Both the position numbers and the translations under genes were made by a program. DNA of 64,000 nt from the NCBI RefSeq assembly GCF_020911885.1, contig NZ_CP087132.1:1302001-1366000 (forward strand), in the 5' to 3' direction. Below the pieces are notes generated by a model, which saw nothing but the letters and a program-made list of their open reading frames with translations, was not told the DNA's origin and ran no database searches. Position 1 is the first letter of the stretch. Every line of letters starts with the position of its first letter. Shown here piece by piece: positions 23,230-31,500 of this stretch. The DNA comes from Flavobacterium acetivorans. GTDB lineage: Bacteria > Bacteroidota > Bacteroidia > Flavobacteriales > Flavobacteriaceae.

Positions 23230-23389
23230 AATTCCCTGTTTTTTGTGATTAAAAGCAGTTTTATCGATAGTATTTCAGACTGTTTTATCAGCAAATATAC
23301 AATAGTGATAAACTAAGTAAATATTATTGAATTCATTTTCACAAAAAAAACGATATTTGTGACTTCAAATTAACTACAACGATTTCGTA

Positions 23390-24409
23390 ATGAAAGAACG
23401 CAATAAGACCTTAGGGGAATTTATCATCGAAAACCAAAATGCTTTTCAGTATTCATCAGGTGAATTATCCAGAATTATTAATTCAATTAGATTGGCGGCC
23501 AAGGTGGTCAACTACAAAGTGAACAAAGCGGGACTGGTTGACATCGTAGGAGCGGCCGGAGAACAAAATATTCAGGGAGAAGACCAGCAAAAATTGGATG
23601 TATATGCCAATGAGGTTTTTATCCAGACTTTAATAAATAGGGAGATTGTATGCGGTATCGCTTCCGAAGAAAATGATGATTTTATTACCGTAGAAGGCAG
23701 CGATCAAAGTCATAACAACAAATATGTGGTTTTGATGGATCCGCTCGATGGTTCTTCAAATATTGATGTCAATGTTTCGGTGGGGACTATTTTTTCGGTT
23801 TATAGAAGAATTACACCCATAGGCACACCGGTAACATTAGAAGATTTTCTGCAACCGGGAATCAATCAAGTCGCCGCAGGCTATGTGATTTATGGTACTT
23901 CGACGATGATTGTTTATACCACCGGTCATGGCGTAAACGGATTTACATTAAACCCCGCTATTGGAACCTTCTATTTGTCGCATCCTAATATGCAGTTTTC
24001 TAAGGACGGCAATATTTATTCGATAAATGAGGGGAATTATGTTCATTTTCCCCAAGGAGTAAAAAATTATATCAAGTATTGTCAATCCGAAGAAGGAGAT
24101 CGTCCTTATACTTCTCGTTATATAGGTAGCTTGGTTTCGGATATTCACAGAAACATGATTAAAGGCGGAATTTATATTTATCCTACCAGTTCCAAAGCGC
24201 CAAAAGGCAAATTGCGCTTGCTGTACGAATGCAATCCGATGGCTTTTATAGTGGAGCAGGCCGGCGGAAAAGCCTCTGATGGTTTTGGAAGAATTATGGA
24301 AATTCAACCTACAGAACTGCATCAAAGAGTTCCCTTTTTCTGCGGTAGTTATAATATGGTCGAGAAAGCAGAGGAATTTATGAACGAGGCGAAATTAAGC
24401 AAGTATTAA
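23390..24409 (+). CDS. fbp: Fructose-1,6-bisphosphatase, class 1
   Basis: The 339-residue enzyme removes the 1-phosphate of fructose 1,6-bisphosphate in gluconeogenesis. The diagnostic metal and substrate motif [18 protein letters not shown] is at about residue 119, with an upstream EENDD acidic cluster and the later [15 protein letters not shown]. Length fits class 1 enzymes. The ATG at 23390 begins a typical N-terminus. It is divergent from the GNAT/aspartokinase pair and has its own terminator. Confidence 0.96.
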   Translation: MKERNKTLGEFIIENQNAFQYSSGELSRIINSIRLAAKVVNYKVNKAGLVDIVGAAGEQNIQGEDQQKLDVYANEVFIQTLINREIVCGIASEENDDFITVEGSDQSHNNKYVVLMDPLDGSSNIDVNVSVGTIFSVYRRITPIGTPVTLEDFLQPGINQVAAGYVIYGTSTMIVYTTGHGVNGFTLNPAIGTFYLSHPNMQFSKDGNIYSINEGNYVHFPQGVKNYIKYCQSEEGDRPYTSRYIGSLVSDIHRNMIKGGIYIYPTSSKAPKGKLRLLYECNPMAFIVEQAGGKASDGFGRIMEIQPTELHQRVPFFCGSYNMVEKAEEFMNEAKLSKY

Positions 24410-24437
24410 AAACTAAAAAGCTTATTTTAATAGTAAC

Positions 24438-24473
24438 AAAAAAGAGTAGAAGTCCTGGATTTCTACTCTTTTT
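24438..24473 (+). terminator. Terminator of fbp
   Basis: AAAAAGAGTAGAA (24439-24451) and TTCTACTCTTTTT (24461-24473) form a 13-bp stem with T-rich sequence after it, about 30 bases beyond the fbp stop. Confidence 0.85.
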
Positions 24474-24532
24474 CCTTTTTTATCAATTTTAATAAAAAGT
24501 AGAATCGTAGCGTTTGCAGGGTCAGGACCAAT

Positions 24533-25043
24533 ATCATTAAGTTGAGCTGTTTCAGTTGTCACTTCGAAGCATAATTTTTTACCAAAAAAAGCAATATGAT
24601 ATGAAATCCACAGTGTCACCTCGAGCGGAGTCGAGAGGCCTCAATGATCATTAAGTTGAGCTGTTTCAGTCGTCACTTCGAAGCATAATTTTTTACCAAA
24701 AAAAGCAATATGATATAACATCCACAGTATCACCTCGAGCGGAGTCGAGAGGCTTCAATGTAAAAAACGTCAATGCTAGTTGTGAGTTGTCGGTTGATTT
24801 CCATCACTTCGAAGCATAATTTTTCACTAAAAAAAGCAATATGATATGAAATCCACAGTGTCACCTCGAGCGGAGTCGAGAGGCTTCAATGTAAAAAACG
24901 TCAATGGTAGTGGTGAGTTGTGAGTTGTGGTTTGTGAGTTGTCGGTTGATTTCCGTCACTTCGAAGCATAATTTTTTACCAAAAAAAGCAATATGATATG
25001 AAATCCACAGTGTCACCTCGAGCGGAGTCGAGAGGCTTCAATG
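24533..25043. repeat. Four-copy intergenic repeat array (about 88-bp core)
   Basis: Cores at 24559-24646, 24673-24760, 24804-24891 and 24956-25043 are nearly identical. Each runs from TCACTTCGAAGCATAATTTT to a hairpin-forming TCACCTCGAGCGGAG/TCGAGAGG end and TTCAATG. Copies 1 and 2 are in a perfect 114-bp register; the spacers before copies 3 and 4 carry GTGAGTTGT-type short repeats instead. Each core contains the compact CCTCGAGC..GTCGAGAGG element that is widespread between genes in this group. No coding frame is convincing here. Confidence 0.88.
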
Positions 25044-25045
25044 TA

Positions 25046-25115
25046 AAAAACGTCAATGGTAGTGATTTTGAGTATTAATGCCATAGCTTTAATGTTCAAA
25101 ATTGTATCGAGAAGC
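25046..25115. repeat. 70-bp direct repeat left of the GIY-YIG gene
   Basis: This segment (AAAAACGTCAATGGTAGTG through TATCGAGAAGC) matches 27499-27568 with one difference (GCCATAGC here, GCGATAGC there). The two copies bracket about 2.4 kb containing the DUF4041/GIY-YIG gene. Confidence 0.9.
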
Positions 25116-25352
25116 CAGCAGGCGAACATCTAGCTCGATACCCAAACCAACTAAAACACCACAAAGTACAATCCTAAAAAACCACAGTCTGTTTTACTAA
25201 TAAATAGTATTTACGGTTTCCCGTAAAATCCCTGAATCAAAAGGAGTTAGTTTTGATAAAAGAGACAAAACCAATTACTTTTATAAGTATTTTCGGTATT
25301 AATTTATATATTTGAAAATAAATAAACACTGCTGTTTGTCAGATCTATCTAC

Positions 25353-25375
25353 CCGATTTAAGGGTGATAAATCGG
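25353..25375. other. Hairpin upstream of the GIY-YIG gene
   Basis: CCGATTTA (25353-25360) and TAAATCGG (25368-25375) pair perfectly across a 7-base loop. It sits between a promoter-like TATATTTG box (25307-25314) and the gene start at 25469, so it would lie in the leader if that box is used. Confidence 0.55.
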
Positions 25376-25397
25376 ACATGATCAGGCCTATATGCAA

Positions 25398-25411
25398 GTT
25401 GTAGGCAATGC
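25398..25411. repeat. Left 14-bp inverted repeat of the putative cassette
   Basis: GTTGTAGGCAATGC is the inverse complement, with one mismatch, of GCACTGCCTACAAC at 26918-26931. The pair encloses only the GIY-YIG gene and its short leader. Confidence 0.7.
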
Positions 25412-25468
25412 GCCCAAAATTGCGCAAAAAAGCAATATAAATAAACACTTTATCATAAATTTCTAATT

Positions 25469-26917
25469 ATGGGATTTTTCGATTTTCTAAAAAAGAAAGA
25501 ATTTGAAGAAATATGTACTCTTCAAGAAAAACTTGAAAAGTTTAAAACTATTACTGATATTCAAAATGAAGTTGACAATAAAAAGAACGAACTAGAATTG
25601 CTTATCCAAAATAAAACAAATGAAATTTTAGAGAAAGAAAAAGAACTTAATAAAGTTATTTCAGATAAAGAAATTGAATTAAATTCAATTATTGAGAACA
25701 AAAAACTAGCAATAAATTATATACGAAAAGATTTTGACGAATTAAAACTGAATTATGAGACTTCATTCGAAACTTATACTCGCCTTCGAAAAGATGTAAG
25801 TCTGTATGAATCAAAATTAGATTTAATAGAATTTGGTATTTATGAACCTGTTTACGAATTTAATAAATCTGAAGATTATCGAACTGAGCAAAATAAAATA
25901 ATTGAAAAACAAAGACAATTAATAAAGCAAGGTAAAGCTGTAATATGTGAAACAAAATGGACAATTAATGGTAGTGAAACAAAAGGTAGAGTTTCGGTAA
26001 ATAGATACGTAAAATTAGTTTTAAAGGCTTTTAATGGAGAATGTAATTCATTGATTGCAAAAGTAAAATGGAATAATGTAAATCAAATGAAATTGCGAAT
26101 TCTAAATTCATTTGAAACATTAAATAAACTAGGAAAAAGTCAAGAAATTTTTATTCAACTTGAATTTTTAAAATTAAAAATGAATGAATTATTTTTAGAA
26201 TATGAATATCAGGCAAAAAAACAAAAAGAAAAAGAAGAATTAAGAGAAATTAGAGAAGAACTGAAAGAAGAAGAGAGAGCTTTAAGGGAATTTGAAAGAG
26301 AAGAAAGAGAAGCCGAAAAGGAAGAAGATAAATTTAAAATTGAATTAGACAAAGCAAAAAAAGGATTAGGTTTAGCTTCAGGTAAAGAATTTGAAAAACT
26401 TCAAAATAAAATTGAAAAATTGGAAATTGAGTTGCAAAATGCTCAAGTTAAAAAAGAAAGAGCGATATCAATGGCTCAGCAAACAAAACGTGGTCATGTT
26501 TACATAATTTCAAATATTGGTTCTTTTGGAGAAGATGTGTATAAAATAGGAATGACAAGAAGGTTAGAGCCGTCTGATAGAGTTTATGAATTGGGAAATG
26601 CATCAGTTCCATTTAAGTTTGACATACATGCGATGATATATTCCGAAGAAGCAAGAAGTTTAGAAAATGAATTACATAAAGCTTTTGAAGATAAAAAAAT
26701 CAATATGTTAAATTATAGAAAGGAATTTTTTAAAGTAAGTTTAGATGAAATCGAAAATAAAATAAAAGAATTAGGATTTGGAGCAGAATTCACAAAATAT
26801 CCTGAAGCTATGCAATTTAGAGAAACAGAAGCAATCTTAAATAGAATAAATTCAAAAGAAAAAATCAAAACAGTTGAAGAAATTATAGCCGAAGAATATC
26901 CGAACACTCTAAATTAA
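25469..26917 (+). CDS. DUF4041 / GIY-YIG (T5orf172-type) nuclease-like protein
   Basis: The 482-residue protein begins with a short hydrophobic-aromatic N-terminus (MGFFDFLKK), then a charged coiled coil at about 15-110, a DUF4041-like middle at about 115-240, a second very charged coiled coil (about 240-340) and a GIY-YIG-fold C-terminal domain. That domain has GHVYIISN and VYKIGMTRR as the two signature strands including the catalytic Arg, and LENELHKAF with the expected Glu. DUF4041 plus T5orf172/MUG113 proteins are known from phages, prophages and accessory loci; their biological role is not settled. The gene is visibly richer in A/T than its neighbours, stands alone, and is framed by inverted and direct repeats. 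Nuclease activity is likely but inferred; defence or homing are possible roles. Confidence 0.85.
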   Translation: MGFFDFLKKKEFEEICTLQEKLEKFKTITDIQNEVDNKKNELELLIQNKTNEILEKEKELNKVISDKEIELNSIIENKKLAINYIRKDFDELKLNYETSFETYTRLRKDVSLYESKLDLIEFGIYEPVYEFNKSEDYRTEQNKIIEKQRQLIKQGKAVICETKWTINGSETKGRVSVNRYVKLVLKAFNGECNSLIAKVKWNNVNQMKLRILNSFETLNKLGKSQEIFIQLEFLKLKMNELFLEYEYQAKKQKEKEELREIREELKEEERALREFEREEREAEKEEDKFKIELDKAKKGLGLASGKEFEKLQNKIEKLEIELQNAQVKKERAISMAQQTKRGHVYIISNIGSFGEDVYKIGMTRRLEPSDRVYELGNASVPFKFDIHAMIYSEEARSLENELHKAFEDKKINMLNYRKEFFKVSLDEIENKIKELGFGAEFTKYPEAMQFRETEAILNRINSKEKIKTVEEIIAEEYPNTLN

Positions 26918-26931
26918 GCACTGCCTACAAC
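26918..26931. repeat. Right 14-bp inverted repeat, abutting the stop codon
   Basis: GCACTGCCTACAAC starts at the base after the TAA of the GIY-YIG gene and is the inverse complement of the left copy at 25398-25411 with one mismatch. Confidence 0.7.
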
Positions 26932-26979
26932 AGCTAGAATTTCGTTGCGTGCGCAGCACGAACAATGAAATTCCTGTTG
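26928..26979. other. Long imperfect hairpin after the GIY-YIG gene (attC-like shape)
   Basis: CAACAG (26928-26933) pairs with CTGTTG (26974-26979); inside, GAATTTC pairs with GAAATTC, TTG with CAA, and CGTGC with GCACG around a GCA loop. A 3-base CTA bulge is on the left arm and an AA bulge on the right. The right edge reads GTTGAAC, which fits the integron core pattern GTTRRRY; the left edge, CTACAAC, fits the complementary pattern only partly. A structured recombination site is possible; a strong transcription-end structure is the plain alternative. Confidence 0.5.
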
Positions 26980-27431
26980 AACGGAACCGGTCACTGGCAG
27001 GTACTATGGAGTTATCGTAAAGTTTTGAGAGAGAATGTCAAGAGGATTTAGTGTCCTCTTTTTTTTGAAGTAGTTTTTCAGGTGGTTTTCAGGTGTTTTT
27101 CCTTCACTTTCGGGCATAAGTGCCCCTACCCATGAAGTTAGTTTTGACAGGGATTGGTGTTTTGGCCACCGCCAAGATACCAAGCAGGCGGACCACGCTG
27201 GTCGAAGACTGCTATTCGGTGTAAATTGCCTATTTTACAACAAGGGCATTTGGGTGAAAATGCTCAATTAAATTCAAATTGCTATTATTTCCAAGATTCA
27301 ATTGTCCTTAGCTTCCGCAGTCGAGTGTCAAATGTTTGAAGAAGTCGTAAAAACAAAAACTGTTTGAGCGAAGCGAGTTTTTTTGTTTTAGACTTCGAAA
27401 ACTAATTTGACCGACGAGGAAGCTCAGACTT

Positions 27432-27470
27432 GATTTTTTTGTTTCTTTTTTGATCAAGCAAAAAAGAAAA
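27432..27470. repeat. 39-bp palindromic repeat, copy 2
   Basis: Identical to 20158-20196, 7.3 kb away. The flanks of the two copies are unrelated. Confidence 0.8.
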
Positions 27471-27498
27471 TTAGTAACCTTAATCTTTTTCTTTTAAC

Positions 27499-27568
27499 AA
27501 AAACGTCAATGGTAGTGATTTTGAGTATTAATGCGATAGCTTTAATGTTCAAAATTGTATCGAGAAGC
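27499..27568. repeat. 70-bp direct repeat right of the GIY-YIG gene
   Basis: Second copy of the 25046-25115 element, same orientation, one mismatch. After GAGAAGC the two copies diverge. Confidence 0.9.
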
Positions 27569-27697
27569 TTGCGAAACATAAGGGTTCTCGATACTTCGCA
27601 ATAATTTTCTATCGCAAATTATTACTCAATTCGAACTGACGAATCTTTAACTTAATGACATTGGGGTCACGGGATAGGGCAATCACTAATCAATGGA

Positions 27698-27766
27698 ATG
27701 GATGGTGCATGGATGGTGCATGGATAAAGCATGGATAGTGTATGGATAGTGTATGAGTAATGTATG
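27698..27766. repeat. 11-bp minisatellite, six units
   Basis: Six consecutive 11-bp units, ATGGATGGTGC twice, then ATGGATAAAGC, ATGGATAGTGT twice and ATGAGTAATGT, followed by ATG. The units drift from left to right. The stretch is non-coding as far as I can tell. Confidence 0.88.
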
Positions 27767-27916
27767 AAAAACTAAACCAAAAAGAAGACTCATTTTTCTC
27801 AGGATGTTTAGAGCGTTAGGGTCAAAAAAAAACTTTACAACAGCTTACTTCCAATTACTATAAAAGAGCACTTAAATAAACAGAAAATCGAAATAGGATT
27901 CAAATCTTTACAAACG

Positions 27917-27960
27917 AAAAAGCGATTAAGTTAAAATCAGTTTTAACTTAATCGCTTTTT
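27917..27960. terminator. Perfect 20-bp hairpin, probable bidirectional terminator
   Basis: The 20 bases 27917-27936 (AAAAAGCGATTAAGTTAAAA) are perfectly complementary to 27941-27960 across a TCAG loop. The outer A and T runs would give U-tails on both strands. It lies 62 bases beyond the stop of the minus-strand TerB-like gene. Confidence 0.85.
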
Positions 27961-28021
27961 TAATAAACTAAGAAAGAGGAGAAGATTTTTACCATCCTCG
28001 TTTTTAGCGGAAGTTTTTGTA

Positions 28022-28453
28022 TTATTTGTTCATGTTTTGCATTTCAAAGACAAAAGTGTCCAAATCTACTTTTTTATCTACCAAAGAAAGTGCTTTGGCA
28101 ATAATGTGCTTAACATTTCCCGGAGTGAAACCTAAAGCAAGACCAATTCTTTGCAACAGGGTTTCTTGTTTGTCTCCTAGTTGATGATCCACGTGAACCA
28201 TTCGGGCTAAATCATATAAACGCTCCAATCTTTGCGTGTATAAATACGGGGGATTGATTGGGTATTTTAACGGGTTTTCTAAAATTTCTTCATACTCTTC
28301 GGCAGAAATCTCTAGTTTAGTAGCTAATTTGTCTAAAAAGGTTTTTTCCTCTGGGGCACAGATGCCGTCAGCTAAAGCTACGCGAACAATGGCAGAAAAA
28401 TGACCTTTATTTCGTTGTTTAAATTCGCTATCAAATAAATCTGAAAATGACAT
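28022..28453 (-). CDS. TerB-like (tellurite resistance B family) protein
   Basis: The 143-residue helical protein shows the TerB-family layout: FSAIVRVALADGICAPEEKTFLDKL near the N-terminus, with acidic residues of the metal-binding type, and a second helical repeat with LARMVHVDHQLGDKQETLLQRIG. TerB-like domains bind metal ions and occur in stress and envelope contexts; many flavobacterial copies are lone genes of unknown role. It is a single gene with no other ter genes nearby, so tellurite resistance should not be assumed. A CAAAGATA box (TATCTTTG on the minus strand) lies at 28478-28485, 25 bases upstream of the ATG. Confidence 0.8.
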   Translation of the reverse strand: MSFSDLFDSEFKQRNKGHFSAIVRVALADGICAPEEKTFLDKLATKLEISAEEYEEILENPLKYPINPPYLYTQRLERLYDLARMVHVDHQLGDKQETLLQRIGLALGFTPGNVKHIIAKALSLVDKKVDLDTFVFEMQNMNK

Positions 28454-28647
28454 AATTAATTTGTTTTTGTTGTCTCACAAAGATAATTCAATTTTTAAAT
28501 TATTAATTTCAATTCAGGTTTAATTTCGTAATAATTTTCTTTTTTTTAAACAGAAATTTAATTTTTGGATTCAAAGATTCAAAACAAGGATTTTCAAAAT
28601 AAATCGTAAGTTTACAACCCCTTTAATAAATTAATTAAAACCAACCT

Positions 28648-29241
28648 ATGTCGCAGTTTTGGATTTACTTTCAAATAGGATTACAACACGTTTTGGATAT
28701 CAAAGCCTATGATCATGTTTTATTTTTAATCGCTCTTGCAATTCCTTTTTCTTTTAAAGATTGGAAACGAATCGTTTTATTGGTGACCCTTTTTACAGTA
28801 GGGCATACGATGGCTTTGTTGCTTTCGGTGATGGGAATTATTGCCATAAAAGTGAATGTGGTTGAGTTGTTAATTCCTATTACGATCTTAATAACGGCAT
28901 TGTTTAACCTTTTTACCGCCGGGAAATCCAATAAAAAGGAAAGCATCAATTTGATTTTTTTTGTTACCCTTTTCTTTGGTATCATACATGGCCTAGGTTT
29001 TTCAAATTACTTCAAATCGATTCTGGGCGGAAGTGCGACCTCTAAATTACTTCCTTTGGCCGAATTTGCTTTGGGGATTGAGGCGGCTCAAATTATTGTC
29101 GTTTTTGTAGTGTTGATTTTGTCGTATATTGTACAAACCGTTTTTAGATTTTCTAAAAGGGATTGGACTTTGGTGATGTCGGCATTTGTGATTGGAGTGG
29201 TGTTGCCAATGATTATTGAGAATGAAATTTGGACGAGATAA
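28648..29241 (+). CDS. HupE/UreJ-like membrane protein
   Basis: The 197-residue protein is very hydrophobic with about six membrane segments. It has the family's buried His residues in QHVLDIKAYDHVLF, TVGHTMAL and FGIIHGLGFSNYF, the pattern expected of HupE/UreJ proteins, some of which carry nickel or cobalt. No urease or hydrogenase genes are in the window, so the metal is unknown. The dCMP deaminase gene starts 3 bases after its stop, so the two are one transcript, though the functional link is unclear. Confidence 0.85.
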   Translation: MSQFWIYFQIGLQHVLDIKAYDHVLFLIALAIPFSFKDWKRIVLLVTLFTVGHTMALLLSVMGIIAIKVNVVELLIPITILITALFNLFTAGKSNKKESINLIFFVTLFFGIIHGLGFSNYFKSILGGSATSKLLPLAEFALGIEAAQIIVVFVVLILSYIVQTVFRFSKRDWTLVMSAFVIGVVLPMIIENEIWTR

Positions 29242-29244
29242 TAA

Positions 29245-29676
29245 ATGGAGAAGAAAAAATTAAATAAATACGATAAAGCTTATCTTAGAATAGCAACCGA
29301 ATGGGGGCTTTTGTCTTATTGCAACCGTAAAAAAGTAGGAGCAATAATCGTTCGCGACCGAATGATTATTTCTGATGGTTATAATGGAACACCAACTGGG
29401 TTCGAAAATTGCTGTGAAGACCATGAAGGATTGACGCGTTGGGATGTTCTGCATGCCGAAGCCAATGCCATCCTAAAAGTGGCCAGATCAACGCAGTCTT
29501 GCGAAGGAGCTACTTTGTATATTACACTTTCTCCTTGTAAAGAATGCAGTAAATTAATTCATCAATCCGGTATAAAAAGAGTAGTCTATCACCATGGTTA
29601 TCGTGACGATTCCGGAATCCAGTTTTTAATTAAGGCCGGAGTTGAAGTGGAGCATATCCCGATATTAGAAGAATAA
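29245..29676 (+). CDS. Deoxycytidylate (dCMP) deaminase
   Basis: The 143-residue zinc enzyme converts dCMP to dUMP, feeding thymidylate synthesis. The zinc and proton-shuttle motif is HAEANAIL (about residue 71) and the second ligand pair is SPCKECSKLI. The N-terminal YLRIATEWGLLSYCNRKKVGAIIV is typical of the ComEB/dCMP deaminase branch rather than TadA or CDA. It follows the HupE-like gene by 3 bases and is followed by an S41 protease gene after 142 bases. Confidence 0.93.
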   Translation: MEKKKLNKYDKAYLRIATEWGLLSYCNRKKVGAIIVRDRMIISDGYNGTPTGFENCCEDHEGLTRWDVLHAEANAILKVARSTQSCEGATLYITLSPCKECSKLIHQSGIKRVVYHHGYRDDSGIQFLIKAGVEVEHIPILEE

Positions 29677-29677
29677 A

Positions 29678-29818
29678 TGAAATCGCCATTTTTAACAAGT
29701 TTGCGAAAGCAATTGAATAATCATCGAACACCGATGGCAATAATATAGAGTGAGATAAATACCAATAAAATAAAAAGGCGATACCATATATGACCGCTGA
29801 TATATAAATTTCACATAT
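29678..29818 (+). promoter_or_regulatory. Leader of the S41 protease gene resembling 19809-19905
   Basis: Segments GAAATCGCCA, AAGTTTGCG.AAGCAA, ACCAATAAA and GGCGATACCATATATGACC, ending in ACATATATGAA, occur in the same order at 19809-19912, where no gene follows. The copy here is longer in the middle. The final ATG of the shared block is the protease start at 29819. It could be a duplicated leader or a small mobile element. Confidence 0.6.
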
Positions 29819-31396
29819 ATGAAAACTAATTCTAAATATTTTCCAATCATCATTTGTGCTACTCTTGCTTTTGGGGTGTTGCTTGGCGGATGGTTGAATT
29901 CTTCTGACCAAAGTCATTTTTTAGCAAAAAACAATTCGAAAGCAAAGCTAAACAGTCTAATTGACTTTATTGATAATGAATATGTAGATAACGTAAATAC
30001 AGATTCTATTGTAGATAGGACTGTTGATGCTATTTTGGGGCAATTGGATCCGCATTCTGTTTACGTTCCGCCAAGCGAACAGGCTCAGGTAGCTGAGAAT
30101 ATGAAAGGAGATTTTGTTGGGATTGGGGTGAGTTTTTATATGTATAATGATTCTGTTGCGGTAATAAAACCCGTCGAAAACGGTCCTTCTGCCAAGGCGG
30201 GAGTCAAAGCGGGAGATCGAATTCTTTATGCCGGCAAGACAAAATTATATGGAAGAAAATGGCCAAGCGACAGCTTGTTTTCTAAGTTAAAAGGTGCAGA
30301 AGGTTCTGTTGTGGAACTTACAATCTACAGGAAATCTGAGCGCAAAAGAATCAAATTAAATGTCATTCGGGATGTGGTGCCGTTAAAAAGTGTCGATGCG
30401 GCTATACTTTTAAATGACAGCACGGGGTATATTAAAATCAATCGTTTTGCCGAAACTACTTTTGCAGAATTTAAAACCGGATTGACAAAACTGAAAAAAG
30501 TAGGCGCTAAATCACTGGTTATAGATGTTAGGGATAATGGAGGCGGCTATATGGAAGAAGCCATTGCTATTGCCGATGAATTGTTGAAGGATAAGCAGTT
30601 GATTGTTTTTACCAAAAATAAAAAGGGAAAGATTCAGAAAACATTTGCCACTAAGAAAGGTGATTTTGAAAGCGGAAAAGTTTTTGTGCTAATCAATGAG
30701 AATAGTGCTTCAGCAAGTGAAATTCTTGCTGGTGCAGTTCAGGACAATGACAGGGGGATTATCATTGGTCGTCGTTCTTTTGGTAAAGGTTTGGTGCAGA
30801 GAGAAATGGATTTTGAAGACGGATCAGCAGTAAGGTTGACAGTTGCCCGATATTATACCCCAACGGGACGCTCCATCCAGAAGCCTTATTCTAAAGGAAA
30901 TGAAGCTTATCTTAAGGAGTCGGAATCTCGTTTTGCAAACGGGGAATTATTCAATAAAGACAGTATCAAAGTAGCCGACAGTCTAAAGTTTAAAACACCA
31001 AAAGGGAAAATTGTTTATGGTGGAGGTGGCATCGTTCCGGATTTGTTTGTTCCTATTGAAACAGAGCATGGCGATATTAATGTTTCTTATTTGATGCAAA
31101 CAGGAATCGTTGGCAGGTTTGTTTTTGAAGAATTGGATAAAAACCGTAACCTTTTTAAAAACACCACTTTTGAGAAACTTAGCACTAAAATGAATGCGAG
31201 CGATTTGTATTTTAACTCCTTTCAAAAATATCTTTCAAAAATAGGCTTGGATGTAAATTTAAGAGGCAGTAAAGCCTTGGTCAAGCGTTATCTTGAAGCA
31301 GAATTTGCCCGACAATTGTTTGGAGAAAATTATTATTACAAAATTGTTTTAAAGGAGGACGCGATGATCAAACGAGTTTTGAATCGGTTAAATTAG
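29819..31396 (+). CDS. S41 family C-terminal processing peptidase
   Basis: The 525-residue protein starts with a membrane anchor or signal at residues 8-26, followed by a PDZ domain at about 90-180 (GDFVGIGVSFYMYND, GPSAKAGVKAGDRIL) and the tail-specific protease domain. The catalytic pair is visible as Ser298 in NENSASASEI and Lys323 in SFGKGLVQ, 25 residues apart as in characterised CtpA enzymes. It should act in the periplasm on C-termini of envelope proteins. The C-terminal 120 residues are an extra helical part seen in Bacteroidetes members. It is convergent with the next minus-strand gene. Confidence 0.93.
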   Translation: MKTNSKYFPIIICATLAFGVLLGGWLNSSDQSHFLAKNNSKAKLNSLIDFIDNEYVDNVNTDSIVDRTVDAILGQLDPHSVYVPPSEQAQVAENMKGDFVGIGVSFYMYNDSVAVIKPVENGPSAKAGVKAGDRILYAGKTKLYGRKWPSDSLFSKLKGAEGSVVELTIYRKSERKRIKLNVIRDVVPLKSVDAAILLNDSTGYIKINRFAETTFAEFKTGLTKLKKVGAKSLVIDVRDNGGGYMEEAIAIADELLKDKQLIVFTKNKKGKIQKTFATKKGDFESGKVFVLINENSASASEILAGAVQDNDRGIIIGRRSFGKGLVQREMDFEDGSAVRLTVARYYTPTGRSIQKPYSKGNEAYLKESESRFANGELFNKDSIKVADSLKFKTPKGKIVYGGGGIVPDLFVPIETEHGDINVSYLMQTGIVGRFVFEELDKNRNLFKNTTFEKLSTKMNASDLYFNSFQKYLSKIGLDVNLRGSKALVKRYLEAEFARQLFGENYYYKIVLKEDAMIKRVLNRLN

Positions 31397-31500
31397 CTGT
31401 CCAAAACCCATTTTGGCAATTTTGGCAGGATTTATAAATGAGTCTATTTTTTATTGTCTCAAATAAGTATATTGACTTTTGATTTCGAACCTTAATAGGA

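Larger units (their letters stand above)
26980..27915. other. Repeat-rich gene-free stretch
   Basis: I see no credible gene. The stretch holds a GAGCGAAGCGAG-type element (about 27365-27380), the second copy of the 39-bp palindromic element (27432-27470), the right 70-bp direct repeat (27499-27568) and an 11-bp minisatellite (27698-27766). A 61-codon open frame at 27154-27339 has no family signature and lies in this repeat debris. Confidence 0.7.

Noticed and set aside
24422..24619. 65-codon minus-strand frame after fbp
   Set aside because: It covers the fbp terminator and part of the repeat array and shows no family pattern.
27154..27339. 61-codon plus-strand frame
   Set aside because: It lies in repeat debris, has odd composition and no upstream promoter-like box.
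25046..27568. Insertion sequence bounded by 70-bp direct repeats
   Set aside because: There is no transposase; direct repeats of this length are not typical target duplications. Kept as a repeat-bounded segment instead.
28022..28453. Tellurite-resistance operon
   Set aside because: Only one TerB-like gene is present, with no terC, terD or other ter genes nearby.
28648..29241. Urease or hydrogenase accessory locus
   Set aside because: The HupE/UreJ-like gene has no urease or hydrogenase neighbours in the window.
31402..31416. CCAAAA/TTTTGG hairpin after the S41 gene as a terminator
   Set aside because: The stem is only 6 bp, A/T-rich and lacks a following T-run.
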